A program made the translations under genes and the position numbers. A model generated the notes under the pieces. That model had not been told where the DNA came from. It did no database searches and was given only the letters and a program-made list of their open reading frames with translations. Of a stretch of DNA of 56,734 bases, positions 15,991 to 25,510 are shown one piece after another; the stretch's first letter is position 1; each line of letters begins with the position of its first letter. This stretch comes from Candidatus Omnitrophota bacterium (GTDB taxonomy: Bacteria; Omnitrophota; Gorgyraeia; Zapsychrales; Aceulaceae): assembly GCA_028693815.1 (NCBI GenBank), contig JAQUUP010000012.1, positions 1 to 56,734 of the forward strand. Direction: 5' to 3'.

Positions 15991-17685
15991 TTAGGCCGAT
16001 TCATCAAAGCTTAAAATATGATGAACCTCTTCTGCCTTTGAGCACTCTAAAAGCCGATTTCGATTTCTCGTGTTTGACAAAAATCGAGAAACTTGACTTA
16101 AAAGCATGAGCTGGACCCCATCGTCATCACTATTGGTAAGCTCTAGAAATAAAAGTTGTACGCCAACATCATCCGGACTTTTAAAGTCAACCGGAGTTTT
16201 TAGCCTAAAAAAACACAGCATCGGATTTTGAAAATCCTTAATACGTGCATGGGGAAGCGCAACACCTTCGCCTATCGCCGTCGTCAGAAGAGCTTCTCTT
16301 TCAAAGATTGATTTCTTTATTTCCTTAGGGGAATCAATCAACTGTCGATCATGCATCAGCTTTACCATATTATTAATAACCTCAAGCTTATTTTTTCCAT
16401 CAATATCCAAAAAAACATGATCCTTATCAAAAAAGTTTGCCAAAGGTCTTCGAACCGACTGAATAGCCCACTTTAAAACCGGGCCAATAGAAAGCGACGT
16501 TAGAATACAAACCATAACAATCAGAGAAAATGTTTTTTCCGGAAAAGCGCCAACTTCACGACCGATAAGAGCCACAATGATTCCCATGGTTCCTTGCGTC
16601 ATCAACCCGCAAGCAACAGCCATAGAATTTCTTTTTCCGATACCACTTAAAATAGCGCCAGCAAACGCGCCCAAGATTTTCCAAAGGCAAGATAAAAGAA
16701 AAAACGCAAGAATCAATCCCCAATTTGTTTGAACTGTAAACTTTAGCTCCATTCCAACTAAAACAAAAAAGATCGGAGCAAAAACACCAAGAATAATATC
16801 TTGAATTGTTTGACGCATATGAGGATCAATTTTTTCTGACTCACCTGCCATAATCCCTGCCACAAAAGCACCGAACACAACATGAAGCCCAAGGATGTGA
16901 GCAACCGCACCATTTATCAATGTTAACGAAAATAAAAATGCTAAAATTGTTGCGGCATCATCTGTACGAGGCTGAATCCAATTTAGAATTTTATCGACAA
17001 TTGCACGCCCAGCTGTTAACGTCAATCCTAAATAAAGAACAATTGTTACAAGTGGTTTTAAAACACCCATTACAGTGATGCTGCCTGTTCCAATCAATGA
17101 AACAATAATACCCAAAATAGCCCATCCCCAAATATCGCTTAAAACACCAGAAGTTAGGATATTTAGTCCAACATCAGAACGTAAAATTTTAAAATCCAAA
17201 AGAATCTTAGCGATAATTGGAATCGAAACAACAGAAAAAGCTGTTGCCATTAAAAGTCGACCAATATTAGGATTCATGACACTTGAAAAGAATGTATCTG
17301 GCAAAAGCGCCGAAGCACTATAAAACCCAACAAAAGGCACAGAAATAGCCAGAATCGAAGGTAAAATACTTTTATGCCCTTGCTGCATGTAGGCTTTTAA
17401 ATCAATTTCAAGACCTGTAATCAGCAACAAAAACAAAATACAAAGCCAAGATATACCCTGAAGCAAATACGGCTCGGGTCCAATTGACGGAAAAAGTGCC
17501 TCTCTCCATGCTGGAAAGATTCTTCCAAAAACAGATGACCCCAAAAGAATGCCTGCAACCATCTCGCCTACAATAGCTGGCTGACCAAATCGTTTTGCAA
17601 CTTCTCCCATGAAACGTGCAATAAAGATAATAATACCCAGCTCGGCGACAAATAAGAATATGTTATGTTCAGTTAATGCTGGCAT
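15991..17685 (-). CDS. CPA2 cation:proton antiporter fused to a PTS EIIA (fructose/Ntr-type) domain
   Basis: A 564-residue inner-membrane protein. Residues about 8-410 form a KefB/NapA-like antiporter of roughly 12 membrane segments with the family's early GQPAIVGEMVAGILLG and the core FGAFVAGIMAGE. Residues about 420-560 form a type 2 EIIA domain with the phosphorylatable His479 in GEGVALPHAR. By family knowledge the membrane part exchanges Na+ or K+ for H+. The fused domain suggests control by PEP-dependent phosphorylation or by direct sensing. It is separated from metH by 34 bases and from the next gene by the structured leader. Confidence 0.92.
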   Translation of the reverse strand: MPALTEHNIFLFVAELGIIIFIARFMGEVAKRFGQPAIVGEMVAGILLGSSVFGRIFPAWREALFPSIGPEPYLLQGISWLCILFLLLITGLEIDLKAYMQQGHKSILPSILAISVPFVGFYSASALLPDTFFSSVMNPNIGRLLMATAFSVVSIPIIAKILLDFKILRSDVGLNILTSGVLSDIWGWAILGIIVSLIGTGSITVMGVLKPLVTIVLYLGLTLTAGRAIVDKILNWIQPRTDDAATILAFLFSLTLINGAVAHILGLHVVFGAFVAGIMAGESEKIDPHMRQTIQDIILGVFAPIFFVLVGMELKFTVQTNWGLILAFFLLSCLWKILGAFAGAILSGIGKRNSMAVACGLMTQGTMGIIVALIGREVGAFPEKTFSLIVMVCILTSLSIGPVLKWAIQSVRRPLANFFDKDHVFLDIDGKNKLEVINNMVKLMHDRQLIDSPKEIKKSIFEREALLTTAIGEGVALPHARIKDFQNPMLCFFRLKTPVDFKSPDDVGVQLLFLELTNSDDDGVQLMLLSQVSRFLSNTRNRNRLLECSKAEEVHHILSFDESA

Positions 17686-17719
17686 AGTTATTTTTCTTTT
17701 TTAAAAATTAAGTTCTCTA

Positions 17720-20107
17720 TCAAGATTTACTTAATTCCTTAGCAACACGCACTGCCTCAACTCCGTCTTGAGAATATTCTGCTCCCAAGCTTTGAGCATA
17801 CGCTTTTGTAATGACAGCGCCCCCAACCATGAAACGGCATTTTATATTTTGCTGATCTGCCTTCTGAATAACATCCTTCATATTCACCATGGTTGTTGTC
17901 ATTAATGCCGAAAGTCCGACAACTGGACTTTTATGTTTCTTGATTTCATTTACAATTCGATCTGCGGAAACATCTTTGCCTAAATCAATAACTTCAAATC
18001 CGTGATTCTTAAGAAGCAATGAAACAATGTTTTTTCCAATATCATGAATATCGCCTTTAACAGTTGCTAAGATTATGACATTCTTTTTTTCTGTCTTTAT
18101 TTTCTTTTTCTTTAATTTTGGCTCTATGAATTCAAATGCAACTTTCATCGCCTCTGCGCTAGCAACCAATTGCGGCAAGAAATATTGCTTTTTATCAAAA
18201 AACTCGCCAACTTGATTAATGGCCGGAATCATAATGTTATGCACAACATCTTGCTCTGCAAAACCGGTTTTACACAAATCAGAAACCAGGCCTTTGATCT
18301 CCTCGCGATTGCCCTCTAAGATAGCTCGATAAACTTTTTGTTCTAAAGTCGCACCTTTTTCAGTTTTTTTGGGCAAAACTTTTTGCTTAGAATAATGAGA
18401 AATAAATCTAACCGCATCTTTATCCTTACCCAAAAGAAGTTTTTCAGCTAATTTTGAGAATTGACGCTTAAGTCGCATTGGATTTGCAATGACAGTAGAC
18501 AGCCCCCTTTTTTCGAGCATTGAAAGAAATGTTGAATTGATGATCGAACGACAAGGCATTCCAAAAGAAACATTAGAAAGCCCAACAACCGTATTAACCT
18601 TAAAGGTATTAGCACACCAATCAACAGTCTTGATTGTTTCAACGCCAGCATTCGCTAGAGACGAAACCGACATAACCAAGCCATCAACAACAAAATCTTG
18701 CTTTGTAAACCCGTATTTCTTTGCCTTTTCAAAAACATTCTGAATAATAATCTTTCGCTCCTTAAAAGTTTTCGGCACAGATTTAGCTACGGGAAGCAAA
18801 ATAAACATCGCACCATACTTCGAAGCAATAGGCAAAAGTTTTTCTAATTTCTCTTTTTCACCAGAGATTGAGTTTATCATCGCCCGCCCTGGATAAATGC
18901 GAAGAGCCTTTTCAACAGCCTCGACCTTAGACGAATCAACAACCAGCGGACTACCCGTGCTAACACTTAAGATATTGAGAGCTTTTTGAATTATTTTTTC
19001 CTCAACAACGCCCGGAGCACCAACATTAACATCTAAAAGATCAGCCCCAGCCACTTCTTGTTCGCGAGCAAATTGCCGAACCAAAGACATCTTTCCGTCA
19101 AATAGCTCTTTCTGAAATAATTTTCTTCCGGTTGGATTAATGCATTCTCCAATGACTAAGGCCCTGGAATGTTTCTGTAAAAAAAGATGTTTTCGCGCTG
19201 AGCTAACAGCGCTCAAAGATTTTAAGAGTGGTTTTCGCACCTTACTGGTCTTTGTCTTTTGATAAAGTGCTTGAATGTGCACAGGCGTTGTTCCGCAACA
19301 TCCACCAACAATACTTGCTCCAGCTAAAATAAGTTTTTTACCTTCAGCTGCAAAAAAAGCTGACTTCATGTCAAAAACTGTTTTTCCGTCTTTTAATTTT
19401 GGCATACCTGCATTTGGCTTTGCAATCAGAGGTATTTTGGCATATTTGTACATCGACCGAATAAATGGAATCATTTCTTTCGGCCCAGCTGAACAATTGC
19501 ATCCCACAGCATCCGCACCCAAGCTTTGCAAAGTAATTAAAGCTGTGACTGGATCTGTTCCATTAAGCGTTCGTCCATCTTTTTCGAATGTCATGGTCAC
19601 AAAAACAGGTTTATCGGTAAGTTCACGCGCTGCGATCAAAGCGGCTCGCGCCTCTTGAATATCAATCATAGTTTCAATCACAATTAAATCCGCACCACCC
19701 TCCAAAAGACCACGAATCTGCTCTTTAAAGGCATTGACAGCATCTTCGAATAAAAGCGGGCCGAATGGTTCAATAAATTTTCCAGTTGGACCAACATCTC
19801 CTGCGACTAAACCATGAGGCCCTACGGCATGCTTTGCAATCCGAACAAGATCGCGATTAACTGATCGAACATCTTTTATTCCATATTCTTCCAATTTATA
19901 TTGATTGGCACCAAAAGTGCAACTATAAACTAAATTTGCTCCAGACCTAATATAATCTCGATGAACACCAGAAATAATATCTGGATTATCCAAACACCAT
20001 TTTTCCGGACAAACACCTTGCGGCATGCCTTTTTTCTGAAGTTCTGTTCCAGTTGCCCCATCTAAGAAAATAATCTTCTTTCCAAGAATTCTTTGTAACG
20101 TGCTCAT
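17720..20107 (-). CDS. metH: Cobalamin-dependent methionine synthase without activation domain
   Basis: Transfers a methyl group from methyltetrahydrofolate via cobalamin to homocysteine. The 795 residues comprise the homocysteine domain (1-290, zinc cysteines in GCNCSAGP at about 205 and GGCCGTTP at 270-271), the pterin domain (about 310-570, GECINPTGR start) and the cobalamin module (helical cap, then GDIHDIG with the axial His). The SAM-binding reactivation domain of the roughly 1200-residue E. coli enzyme is missing and is instead encoded by the gene immediately upstream, with zero bases between stop and start (TAGATG). Confidence 0.95.
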   Translation of the reverse strand: MSTLQRILGKKIIFLDGATGTELQKKGMPQGVCPEKWCLDNPDIISGVHRDYIRSGANLVYSCTFGANQYKLEEYGIKDVRSVNRDLVRIAKHAVGPHGLVAGDVGPTGKFIEPFGPLLFEDAVNAFKEQIRGLLEGGADLIVIETMIDIQEARAALIAARELTDKPVFVTMTFEKDGRTLNGTDPVTALITLQSLGADAVGCNCSAGPKEMIPFIRSMYKYAKIPLIAKPNAGMPKLKDGKTVFDMKSAFFAAEGKKLILAGASIVGGCCGTTPVHIQALYQKTKTSKVRKPLLKSLSAVSSARKHLFLQKHSRALVIGECINPTGRKLFQKELFDGKMSLVRQFAREQEVAGADLLDVNVGAPGVVEEKIIQKALNILSVSTGSPLVVDSSKVEAVEKALRIYPGRAMINSISGEKEKLEKLLPIASKYGAMFILLPVAKSVPKTFKERKIIIQNVFEKAKKYGFTKQDFVVDGLVMSVSSLANAGVETIKTVDWCANTFKVNTVVGLSNVSFGMPCRSIINSTFLSMLEKRGLSTVIANPMRLKRQFSKLAEKLLLGKDKDAVRFISHYSKQKVLPKKTEKGATLEQKVYRAILEGNREEIKGLVSDLCKTGFAEQDVVHNIMIPAINQVGEFFDKKQYFLPQLVASAEAMKVAFEFIEPKLKKKKIKTEKKNVIILATVKGDIHDIGKNIVSLLLKNHGFEVIDLGKDVSADRIVNEIKKHKSPVVGLSALMTTTMVNMKDVIQKADQQNIKCRFMVGGAVITKAYAQSLGAEYSQDGVEAVRVAKELSKS

Positions 20108-20731
20108 CTATACTTGTGCTCCTATCCCTGAAATAGCAGTAACAGATTTTTCAGGTAACATTAAAAGTTCTTTAGTTAAATTAACACCAATTTTCTTCAT
20201 TTCTAAGATATCAAAAACTGCTTTTTGATTTTCAAGCGCAAAATCCCCGTACCCAGCCGAGAATCGACGATGGTCAAGACTAAGCCCAAAACGAATAAGT
20301 TCACGCTTAAAAAAATTCATGATCCATGTTAATGCCGCATCCACGATTTCACTCGCAGCAGCATCATACACAACACTGCGCGCGAGATCATTATTTTGAG
20401 AGAAAGATTTAATTTTATGCATAATCTCATCGCCAGCTGTCGCACCCATAATCAGAACTTCGCTTGAGCCAGATAAGAAAGTCACAAGATCCTTACTTTT
20501 AAAACTAATGCCATTAGAAAGATCAATGCATCCGTTATCGATACTTTTAACGGGTAAGCGCAAGGCACACCCTTTTAAATGAATATGCTCAAAAGATTCT
20601 TCAATATAAAGATCTGTTTTCTGAATATGCTCTTTTTTTAGGACTGTTGATTCTCGCACATAACCCAACCTACGATAAATATCATCTTTTGGAATCTTAA
20701 TTGAAATTGAATCAAAAAACTGAACTGCCAT
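20108..20731 (-). CDS. Stand-alone methionine synthase reactivation domain
   Basis: A 207-residue protein resembling the C-terminal SAM-binding activation domain of MetH. The clearest signal is the RFSAGYGDFALENQKAVF segment (family pattern R-x-S-x-GYGD), preceded by the helical AASEIVDAALTWI region. Such free reactivation proteins are known from structural-genomics work on thermophiles such as Thermotoga. It directly abuts metH, and with the truncated MetH it would form a complete split enzyme that uses SAM to rescue oxidised cobalamin. The electron donor is unknown. Confidence 0.85.
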   Translation of the reverse strand: MAVQFFDSISIKIPKDDIYRRLGYVRESTVLKKEHIQKTDLYIEESFEHIHLKGCALRLPVKSIDNGCIDLSNGISFKSKDLVTFLSGSSEVLIMGATAGDEIMHKIKSFSQNNDLARSVVYDAAASEIVDAALTWIMNFFKRELIRFGLSLDHRRFSAGYGDFALENQKAVFDILEMKKIGVNLTKELLMLPEKSVTAISGIGAQV

Positions 20732-20765
20732 AATGTAAATTTATAACCTTTTTTATTTTTAAACT

Positions 20766-21191
20766 TTATCCTAACTTCAATGCCCAAATGCCACAAATGA
20801 TTAAAACAGCGCCAAGCGCTTTAAGAAAAGAAAATGTCTCCCCCAAAAAAAGAACTGCCAGCAAGAATGCAACCAAAGGATAACTTGCAGATATTGGAAC
20901 AATCTTAGAAACTTCGCCAATTTTAAGTCCATGATAAAAAACAAGCTGGGCAACAAAGCTTGCTAAAAATCCGCCTAGAATCAAAAACAAAGCAGATCGC
21001 ATATTAACCGAACGAATCTCAGCTGGATTAATTATAAAAAATCCAAAAACAAGCAGTCCAAAAACAACACCAAGCGAACGGTAAAAAAGCCCAACAAAGG
21101 GATTTGTATCCGAAAGCCCGATCTTTTCTAAAATTGGAACAACGCCCCAAATACAAGCTGTTAACAAAGCCCACCCGAAAGCAGTCATCAA
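20766..21191 (-). CDS. Half-size EamA/DMT-family transporter
   Basis: A 141-residue membrane protein with four to five hydrophobic helices and a single EamA repeat: it begins FGWALLTACIWGVVPILEK and has the family's PISASYPLVAFLLAVLFLGE near the end. Classical members have two repeats of this unit, so this one probably works as a dimer. The substrate is unknown. A plausible SD, AAGGAG, lies shortly before the ATG. The gene lies between the ACT-domain and methionine synthase genes, which hints at, but does not prove, amino-acid-related transport. Confidence 0.82.
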   Translation of the reverse strand: MMTAFGWALLTACIWGVVPILEKIGLSDTNPFVGLFYRSLGVVFGLLVFGFFIINPAEIRSVNMRSALFLILGGFLASFVAQLVFYHGLKIGEVSKIVPISASYPLVAFLLAVLFLGETFSFLKALGAVLIICGIWALKLG

Positions 21192-21230
21192 TATTCTCCT
21201 TTTTTTTGTTTAAATTACTTTTGCCAAATC

Positions 21231-21635
21231 TTACATTGTTTTAATCGCAGCAATAACCGCATTATTATTTTCAGCAATAAGAACAATCCTGCTTTTCTTG
21301 CTTTTTTGTTCAACACTTCCATAAAGAAGCGTTATGTCGATCTTGCATTCAGAAATTCTCTGTGTTGCAGATAAAAGTGCCCCTGGCTTGTTATCAACGG
21401 TAAGAAAAACGATCTCTTCTTCTCGAACATCGTATTTTTTCTCTTTTAAAATTTTAATTGCACGCTTATGATTATCACAAACAAACATCATCAATCCATT
21501 CTTATCTACGGCATACGCGCAAACCGCCAAAAGATTAATTCCAGAGGAAGAAATAAGACTGCTAACCTCAGCCAAAGTTCCGACGCTATTACTTACTTTA
21601 ACTAACAACTGTTTTCCAAGATCTACATCGACCAT
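21231..21635 (-). CDS. Tandem ACT-domain protein
   Basis: A 134-residue cytoplasmic protein made of two ACT domains (about 5-65 and 72-134). The first begins QLLVKVSNSVGTLAEVSSLIS and the second IVFLTVDNKPGALLSATQRIS. ACT domains bind amino acids and control enzymes or regulators. Free-standing pairs like this usually have unknown partners. Neighbours are a CoA-binding protein and pyruvate kinase downstream of the same promoter, so it may sense an amino acid and act on carbon metabolism. It is followed by EamA. Confidence 0.85.
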   Translation of the reverse strand: MVDVDLGKQLLVKVSNSVGTLAEVSSLISSSGINLLAVCAYAVDKNGLMMFVCDNHKRAIKILKEKKYDVREEEIVFLTVDNKPGALLSATQRISECKIDITLLYGSVEQKSKKSRIVLIAENNNAVIAAIKTM

Positions 21636-21662
21636 AATGGCCTCCTTTGTTAGATAGATTCT

Positions 21663-22022
21663 CTAAAATTGCTGCGTTGACAATAAAACGAGCGTGCAGG
21701 CATTAATAGCATCAATATTATTCTCCTGTGCTTTCTTTAGAAGATCTGGATTCTCAGCACCAGGATTAAAAATAATACGCCTCGGGCAAATACCAATAAC
21801 ATCCTGTGTCATCATGCTTGAGATATTTTGTCCTACATAAAACGTTATCGTATCAATTTTCTCAGAAATATCCTTTAAGGATGAAAAAACTTTAACTCCA
21901 TCAATTTCTTTAAGCCGAGGATGAATTGGAAAAACAATGTGACCTTTTTCTCGTAAAAGTTTTAATGCCTTATTTGAATATCGATCTACCTTATGTGATG
22001 CTCCCACAATAGCCACATTCAT
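21663..22022 (-). CDS. CoA-binding (Rossmann-like) domain protein
   Basis: A 119-residue protein of the YccU/CoA_binding_2 type. It has an N-terminal nucleotide-binding loop (NVAIVGASHKVDRYSNKA), VFPIHPRLKEIDGVK, and the FNPGAENPDLLKKAQENNI segment typical of this fold. These proteins bind CoA or a related nucleotide, and some occur fused to acetyltransferases or succinyl-CoA synthetase-like domains. The biological role is unknown. It lies 2 bases after the pyruvate kinase stop, so translational coupling is likely. Confidence 0.87.
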   Translation of the reverse strand: MNVAIVGASHKVDRYSNKALKLLREKGHIVFPIHPRLKEIDGVKVFSSLKDISEKIDTITFYVGQNISSMMTQDVIGICPRRIIFNPGAENPDLLKKAQENNIDAINACTLVLLSTQQF

Positions 22023-22024
22023 AA

Positions 22025-23065
22025 TTAAATCACTTTCTTAGCAATCGCTTGCTCAGTAAACTTACAAATTTCATTCATTGTTGTTACTGCCTCAACAGGA
22101 TATTTCCCAGCGGCTGTTTCCTCTGAAAGCATCGTATAGTTTGTTCCATCAATAATCGCGTTGGCCACATCTGTCGCCTCTGCGCGAGTCGGCCTAATGT
22201 GGCTAGTCATGCTCTCAAGCATTTGAGTTGCTGTGATAACAAATTTTCTTTTTGCGCGACATTTTCTTATAATAACTTTTTGCAGAACTGGAACTTCATA
22301 AATTGGAAAACAAACCCCCATATCTCCTCGGGCAACCATAATGCCATCTGACGCATCAATGATTTCGTCAATGTTATCGACTCCTTGACGATTTTCGATT
22401 TTTGCAATAATTAAGCATTTCTTTTTATGGTGATTGACAATGTCTCGGACATTTAAAATATCTTGTTTGTTACGGATAAAAGATTGCGCAACAAAATCAA
22501 CATCATGCTTTAAGCCAAATTCTAAATCAAAAACATCTTTGTCTGTCATCCCTTTAAATTTTAATTTTACATCAGGGATATTAATACCTTTATTTTCTTT
22601 AATAATACCAGGAACAATTGTTTTTGCGGTCAAAACTTTTTTTGTACATTTTTTTATGAGTAAAACAATATTCCCATCCTCAATATACATATGACTTTCT
22701 GGCTTAATGTCTTTTAAAGACCCGTCATAATCAAAAGGAATCGCGCTCTTAGAATGATACGATTCATCATTCGTTAAATAAACAATTTGATTTTTCTTTA
22801 AGGGCACGCATCGAGAAGCGAAATTCTTAAGACTTCCAATGCGAATTCTAAAACCCTCTAAATCTTGCAAAATTTTTATATGTCTTCGATATTTTGAATT
22901 AAGAGATCGAATCAATTTCATTTTCTCAAGATGATCTTTGTGGGTTCCATGAGAAAAATTAAGACGTGCGACATCCATGCCCGCGAGAATCATTTTACGC
23001 AAAACAGCTGCACTCTCGCTCGATGGGCCAAGCGTACAAATAATTTGTGTTTTAACTTTTGTCAT
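22025..23065 (-). CDS. pyk: Pyruvate kinase, short form without the C-terminal domain
   Basis: Converts PEP and ADP to pyruvate and ATP. About 346 residues hold the complete catalytic barrel and the inserted B domain: [10 protein letters not shown], the Lys/Glu region [14 protein letters not shown], the signature ATQMLESM, and [16 protein letters not shown] at the end. The usual C-terminal regulatory domain (about 120-130 residues) is absent; the protein stops shortly after the signature helix. The ATG at 23065 is chosen because AGAGG sits just upstream. A TTG at 23080 would extend it into the preceding gene. The loss of the C domain should remove the classical allosteric effector site. Confidence 0.93.
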   Translation of the reverse strand: MTKVKTQIICTLGPSSESAAVLRKMILAGMDVARLNFSHGTHKDHLEKMKLIRSLNSKYRRHIKILQDLEGFRIRIGSLKNFASRCVPLKKNQIVYLTNDESYHSKSAIPFDYDGSLKDIKPESHMYIEDGNIVLLIKKCTKKVLTAKTIVPGIIKENKGINIPDVKLKFKGMTDKDVFDLEFGLKHDVDFVAQSFIRNKQDILNVRDIVNHHKKKCLIIAKIENRQGVDNIDEIIDASDGIMVARGDMGVCFPIYEVPVLQKVIIRKCRAKRKFVITATQMLESMTSHIRPTRAEATDVANAIIDGTNYTMLSEETAAGKYPVEAVTTMNEICKFTEQAIAKKVI

Positions 23066-23369
23066 TTTTCCTCTTTTCAATTAAACTTTTAAGCTTCTTT
23101 TGATGACGATCAAAACACTGCATTATAACTTCGTCAGCTGAAATCTTGTTTTCCAAAAATATTTCAAGGCACAAGACCGCCAAATCTCCCGTTTCAATTA
23201 AAAAATGTTTGTCTTGGCTTTGATAAAGATCTTCAATCTCGCCAACATGTTTTCGCATCAAACTTAAAAGCTTTGTCTCATGGCTTTTCTTTTTCTTATC
23301 ATTATATTGCCGAGAAAGACTATGAACTTTTTTAATCTCGTCTAAAGCTTGTTTTGTAAAAACCTTCAT
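23052..23369 (-). CDS. Small helical protein, possibly MazG-like
   Basis: A 105-residue, highly charged, all-helical protein that I do not recognise with certainty. The segment [31 protein letters not shown] recalls the E-x2-D helix pair of MazG-like nucleotide pyrophosphohydrolases, but the full set of metal-binding Glu/Asp residues is not obvious. It overlaps the start of pyruvate kinase by 14 bases, so the two are translationally coupled. It may be a nucleotide-related or regulatory partner; this is inference from position only. Confidence 0.6.
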   Translation of the reverse strand: MKVFTKQALDEIKKVHSLSRQYNDKKKKSHETKLLSLMRKHVGEIEDLYQSQDKHFLIETGDLAVLCLEIFLENKISADEVIMQCFDRHQKKLKSLIEKRKNDKS

Positions 23370-23417
23370 CTCTTCTATCTTCCCCGAAAAATCAACAAAA
23401 TAAGAACATCCAATTCT

Positions 23418-25499
23418 CTACTGACTAACAACTTGCTTAATATCATTGATTTTGTTTTGAGTTGCAACCTCGCCACTTCGGATCAATTCATCAACCTTGT
23501 AAAGCTCAAACCAATCGATTCCCGTTAAATCCGGATGAATCAAGACATCTGCCTGCTGTGCGCTTTGTTCTGCCAAAACATAATCAACAGACTGAAAACT
23601 GCTAACAATAATATCACAAATATTCGGAGTCAATAACTTAGTCCAGGCCTTTGCAATACATCTTTGTAAAAAATAAAAAGGCAGGGCCAACGCAAAGCTC
23701 GGTCTCTTTTTTTCTTCTTTTTCTTTAGAAATCTGATAATCTTTTAGGACATCTTGCGGCGATTTTAAAATATTAACAGCAATAATCTTTCGAATGCCCA
23801 TCGATGCTAAAACGTTTGTTGGAAGTGGATTAACAATACCACCATCGATAATAACATGATCGCCCTCAATAACTGGACTAATCACTCCAGGAATCGCAAT
23901 ACTTTTGCGGATTGCATCAACGACATCACCCCCATCAATAATTAGGTCCTCCCTCTTTGTTAAATCATATGCCACAATTTTTAATGGAATCCTTGTATTG
24001 TAAAAAGTTTGCTTTCCAATCTTTTTTCGAAGCCACCGCTTAATCATATATCCACCAATAAATCCAGATTTTGGAAAAATAATATCAAGCAAATGTAAAC
24101 AACGAATCCTGCTTTCAAATTCCCGAGCAAGCTTTTCAATTTCTTGGGCATCGCGACCTAACGCCCAAAGCCCAGCAATCAACGCTCCAATGCTGCTTCC
24201 AACAACAATATCAACGGGAATGCCTTCTTTTTCAATAACCCGCAAAACACCAATATGAGAAATACCTAAAGCCGCACCGCCGCCTAATACCAATCCAACA
24301 CGAACATCCCCAATTTCTCGAGCTATTTTTCTCATTTGCTGCGAGAATTTCGTAGACATATCAGGCATTAAAACCTGAAACATATCCAAAGAAATTGTTT
24401 CTGTGTTATCATCTTCAAAAATCTCAGAAAGATAAGCATAAATATCTTGTTCTAAAATTTGGTTTATTTTTTCATAAGGCACTCTCTTCTTGTTGTCTGT
24501 TTGTCGAACAAATATCTTTATTTTTTGTTTTTTTGACTCACCTAAACCAGAATGCTCTAATTTTCGTAAGAATAATTTTCCAGAAATTAAATCAGCTTTA
24601 GAATCACCAAGAATCAAATGAATATCATCAGACTGGTTTAACGTTGTTAGAACATCGTTATCAGACTGACTTGGTAAATCCAAAACAATAAAATGATATT
24701 CGTTTGCAAGGCTGCTGACAAACTGACTTATCTTTGTCGAAACAACAGAATCCTTTGAGTCAAAACAAACACTTAATAGATCTGCAGATTGATCACTCTT
24801 GATTATAGAAGACTCGGTATTTTCATAATGGTCAATAACTTCGTTTAAATTAATCGGCTGGTTTTTCCACAATGGTGAAAGCCTAGATGCTTTTTTCTCA
24901 TATGAGCCTGACGATAAAACGCAGTTCATGTCAATAAAAATGACTTTTTTCCCTGTTTCTTTCTTTAAATGATGCGCTAAATTAAAGGCATAAATTGAAC
25001 CACCCGTTCCCTGCCTTGGGCTATAAGTAGAAATAATTGTGCTTTCGAAAATAGACTTCTGATGATGCTGCTGTTTTTTAAGTCGACGAGACAACGTATA
25101 ACTAAAATCAACAGCCAGACGTGGAACCTTACTTAAAATATCGTGAAAATCATCTTTTTCGATGCGTAAAACAAGCGCATCATTTAACGTTTCAAACGTC
25201 AGAGAATGAGGCTCTCCGGTTAAAAGAGAAATAATACCAAAATAAGTTCCTCGATAAATATATTCAACATTTTTCTTTTCTCCACTATCGCTTAAATTAT
25301 ATGCACACACACGCCCAGAAACCAAACAATAAAAACCGTCTGGCGAGTCACCCTTTTCATAAATAATTGCTCCCTTAGAATATTCCCGGAATGTGCATCG
25401 TGAAGCAATCTGATGAAGTTCTAGCCAATTTAAAGAACTAAAAGCAGGAATTTGGCGAATAATAAAAAACTTATTTATAATTGAAACTGGGCTTGTCAT
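23418..25499 (-). CDS. cNMP-binding / MinD-like / patatin phospholipase fusion
   Basis: A 693-residue protein with three parts. Residues about 12-140 are a cyclic-nucleotide-binding domain (FREYSKGAIIYEKGDSPDGFYCLVSG pattern in pieces). Residues about 150-390 resemble a MinD/ParA-type P-loop ATPase: SPRQGTGGSIYAFNLA at the loop, VIFIDMN at the A' position and IVLDLPSQ as Walker B, but the P-loop Lys is missing. Residues about 400-610 are a patatin serine lipase: LGGGAALGISHIGVL, nucleophile Ser436 in GSSIG, and Asp552 in DGG. The C-terminus continues about 80 residues. Relatives include NTE/RssA-type lysophospholipases. No membrane segment is evident. Confidence 0.85.
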   Translation of the reverse strand: MTSPVSIINKFFIIRQIPAFSSLNWLELHQIASRCTFREYSKGAIIYEKGDSPDGFYCLVSGRVCAYNLSDSGEKKNVEYIYRGTYFGIISLLTGEPHSLTFETLNDALVLRIEKDDFHDILSKVPRLAVDFSYTLSRRLKKQQHHQKSIFESTIISTYSPRQGTGGSIYAFNLAHHLKKETGKKVIFIDMNCVLSSGSYEKKASRLSPLWKNQPINLNEVIDHYENTESSIIKSDQSADLLSVCFDSKDSVVSTKISQFVSSLANEYHFIVLDLPSQSDNDVLTTLNQSDDIHLILGDSKADLISGKLFLRKLEHSGLGESKKQKIKIFVRQTDNKKRVPYEKINQILEQDIYAYLSEIFEDDNTETISLDMFQVLMPDMSTKFSQQMRKIAREIGDVRVGLVLGGGAALGISHIGVLRVIEKEGIPVDIVVGSSIGALIAGLWALGRDAQEIEKLAREFESRIRCLHLLDIIFPKSGFIGGYMIKRWLRKKIGKQTFYNTRIPLKIVAYDLTKREDLIIDGGDVVDAIRKSIAIPGVISPVIEGDHVIIDGGIVNPLPTNVLASMGIRKIIAVNILKSPQDVLKDYQISKEKEEKKRPSFALALPFYFLQRCIAKAWTKLLTPNICDIIVSSFQSVDYVLAEQSAQQADVLIHPDLTGIDWFELYKVDELIRSGEVATQNKINDIKQVVSQ

Positions 25500-25510
25500 A
25501 AATATTTAAT

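Noticed and set aside
23418-25499. Cyclic-nucleotide-controlled patatin as a phage-defence (CBASS-like) effector.
   Set aside because: No nucleotidyltransferase or other defence gene lies nearby, and the N-terminal sensor is the classic cNMP type found in NTE-like housekeeping enzymes.
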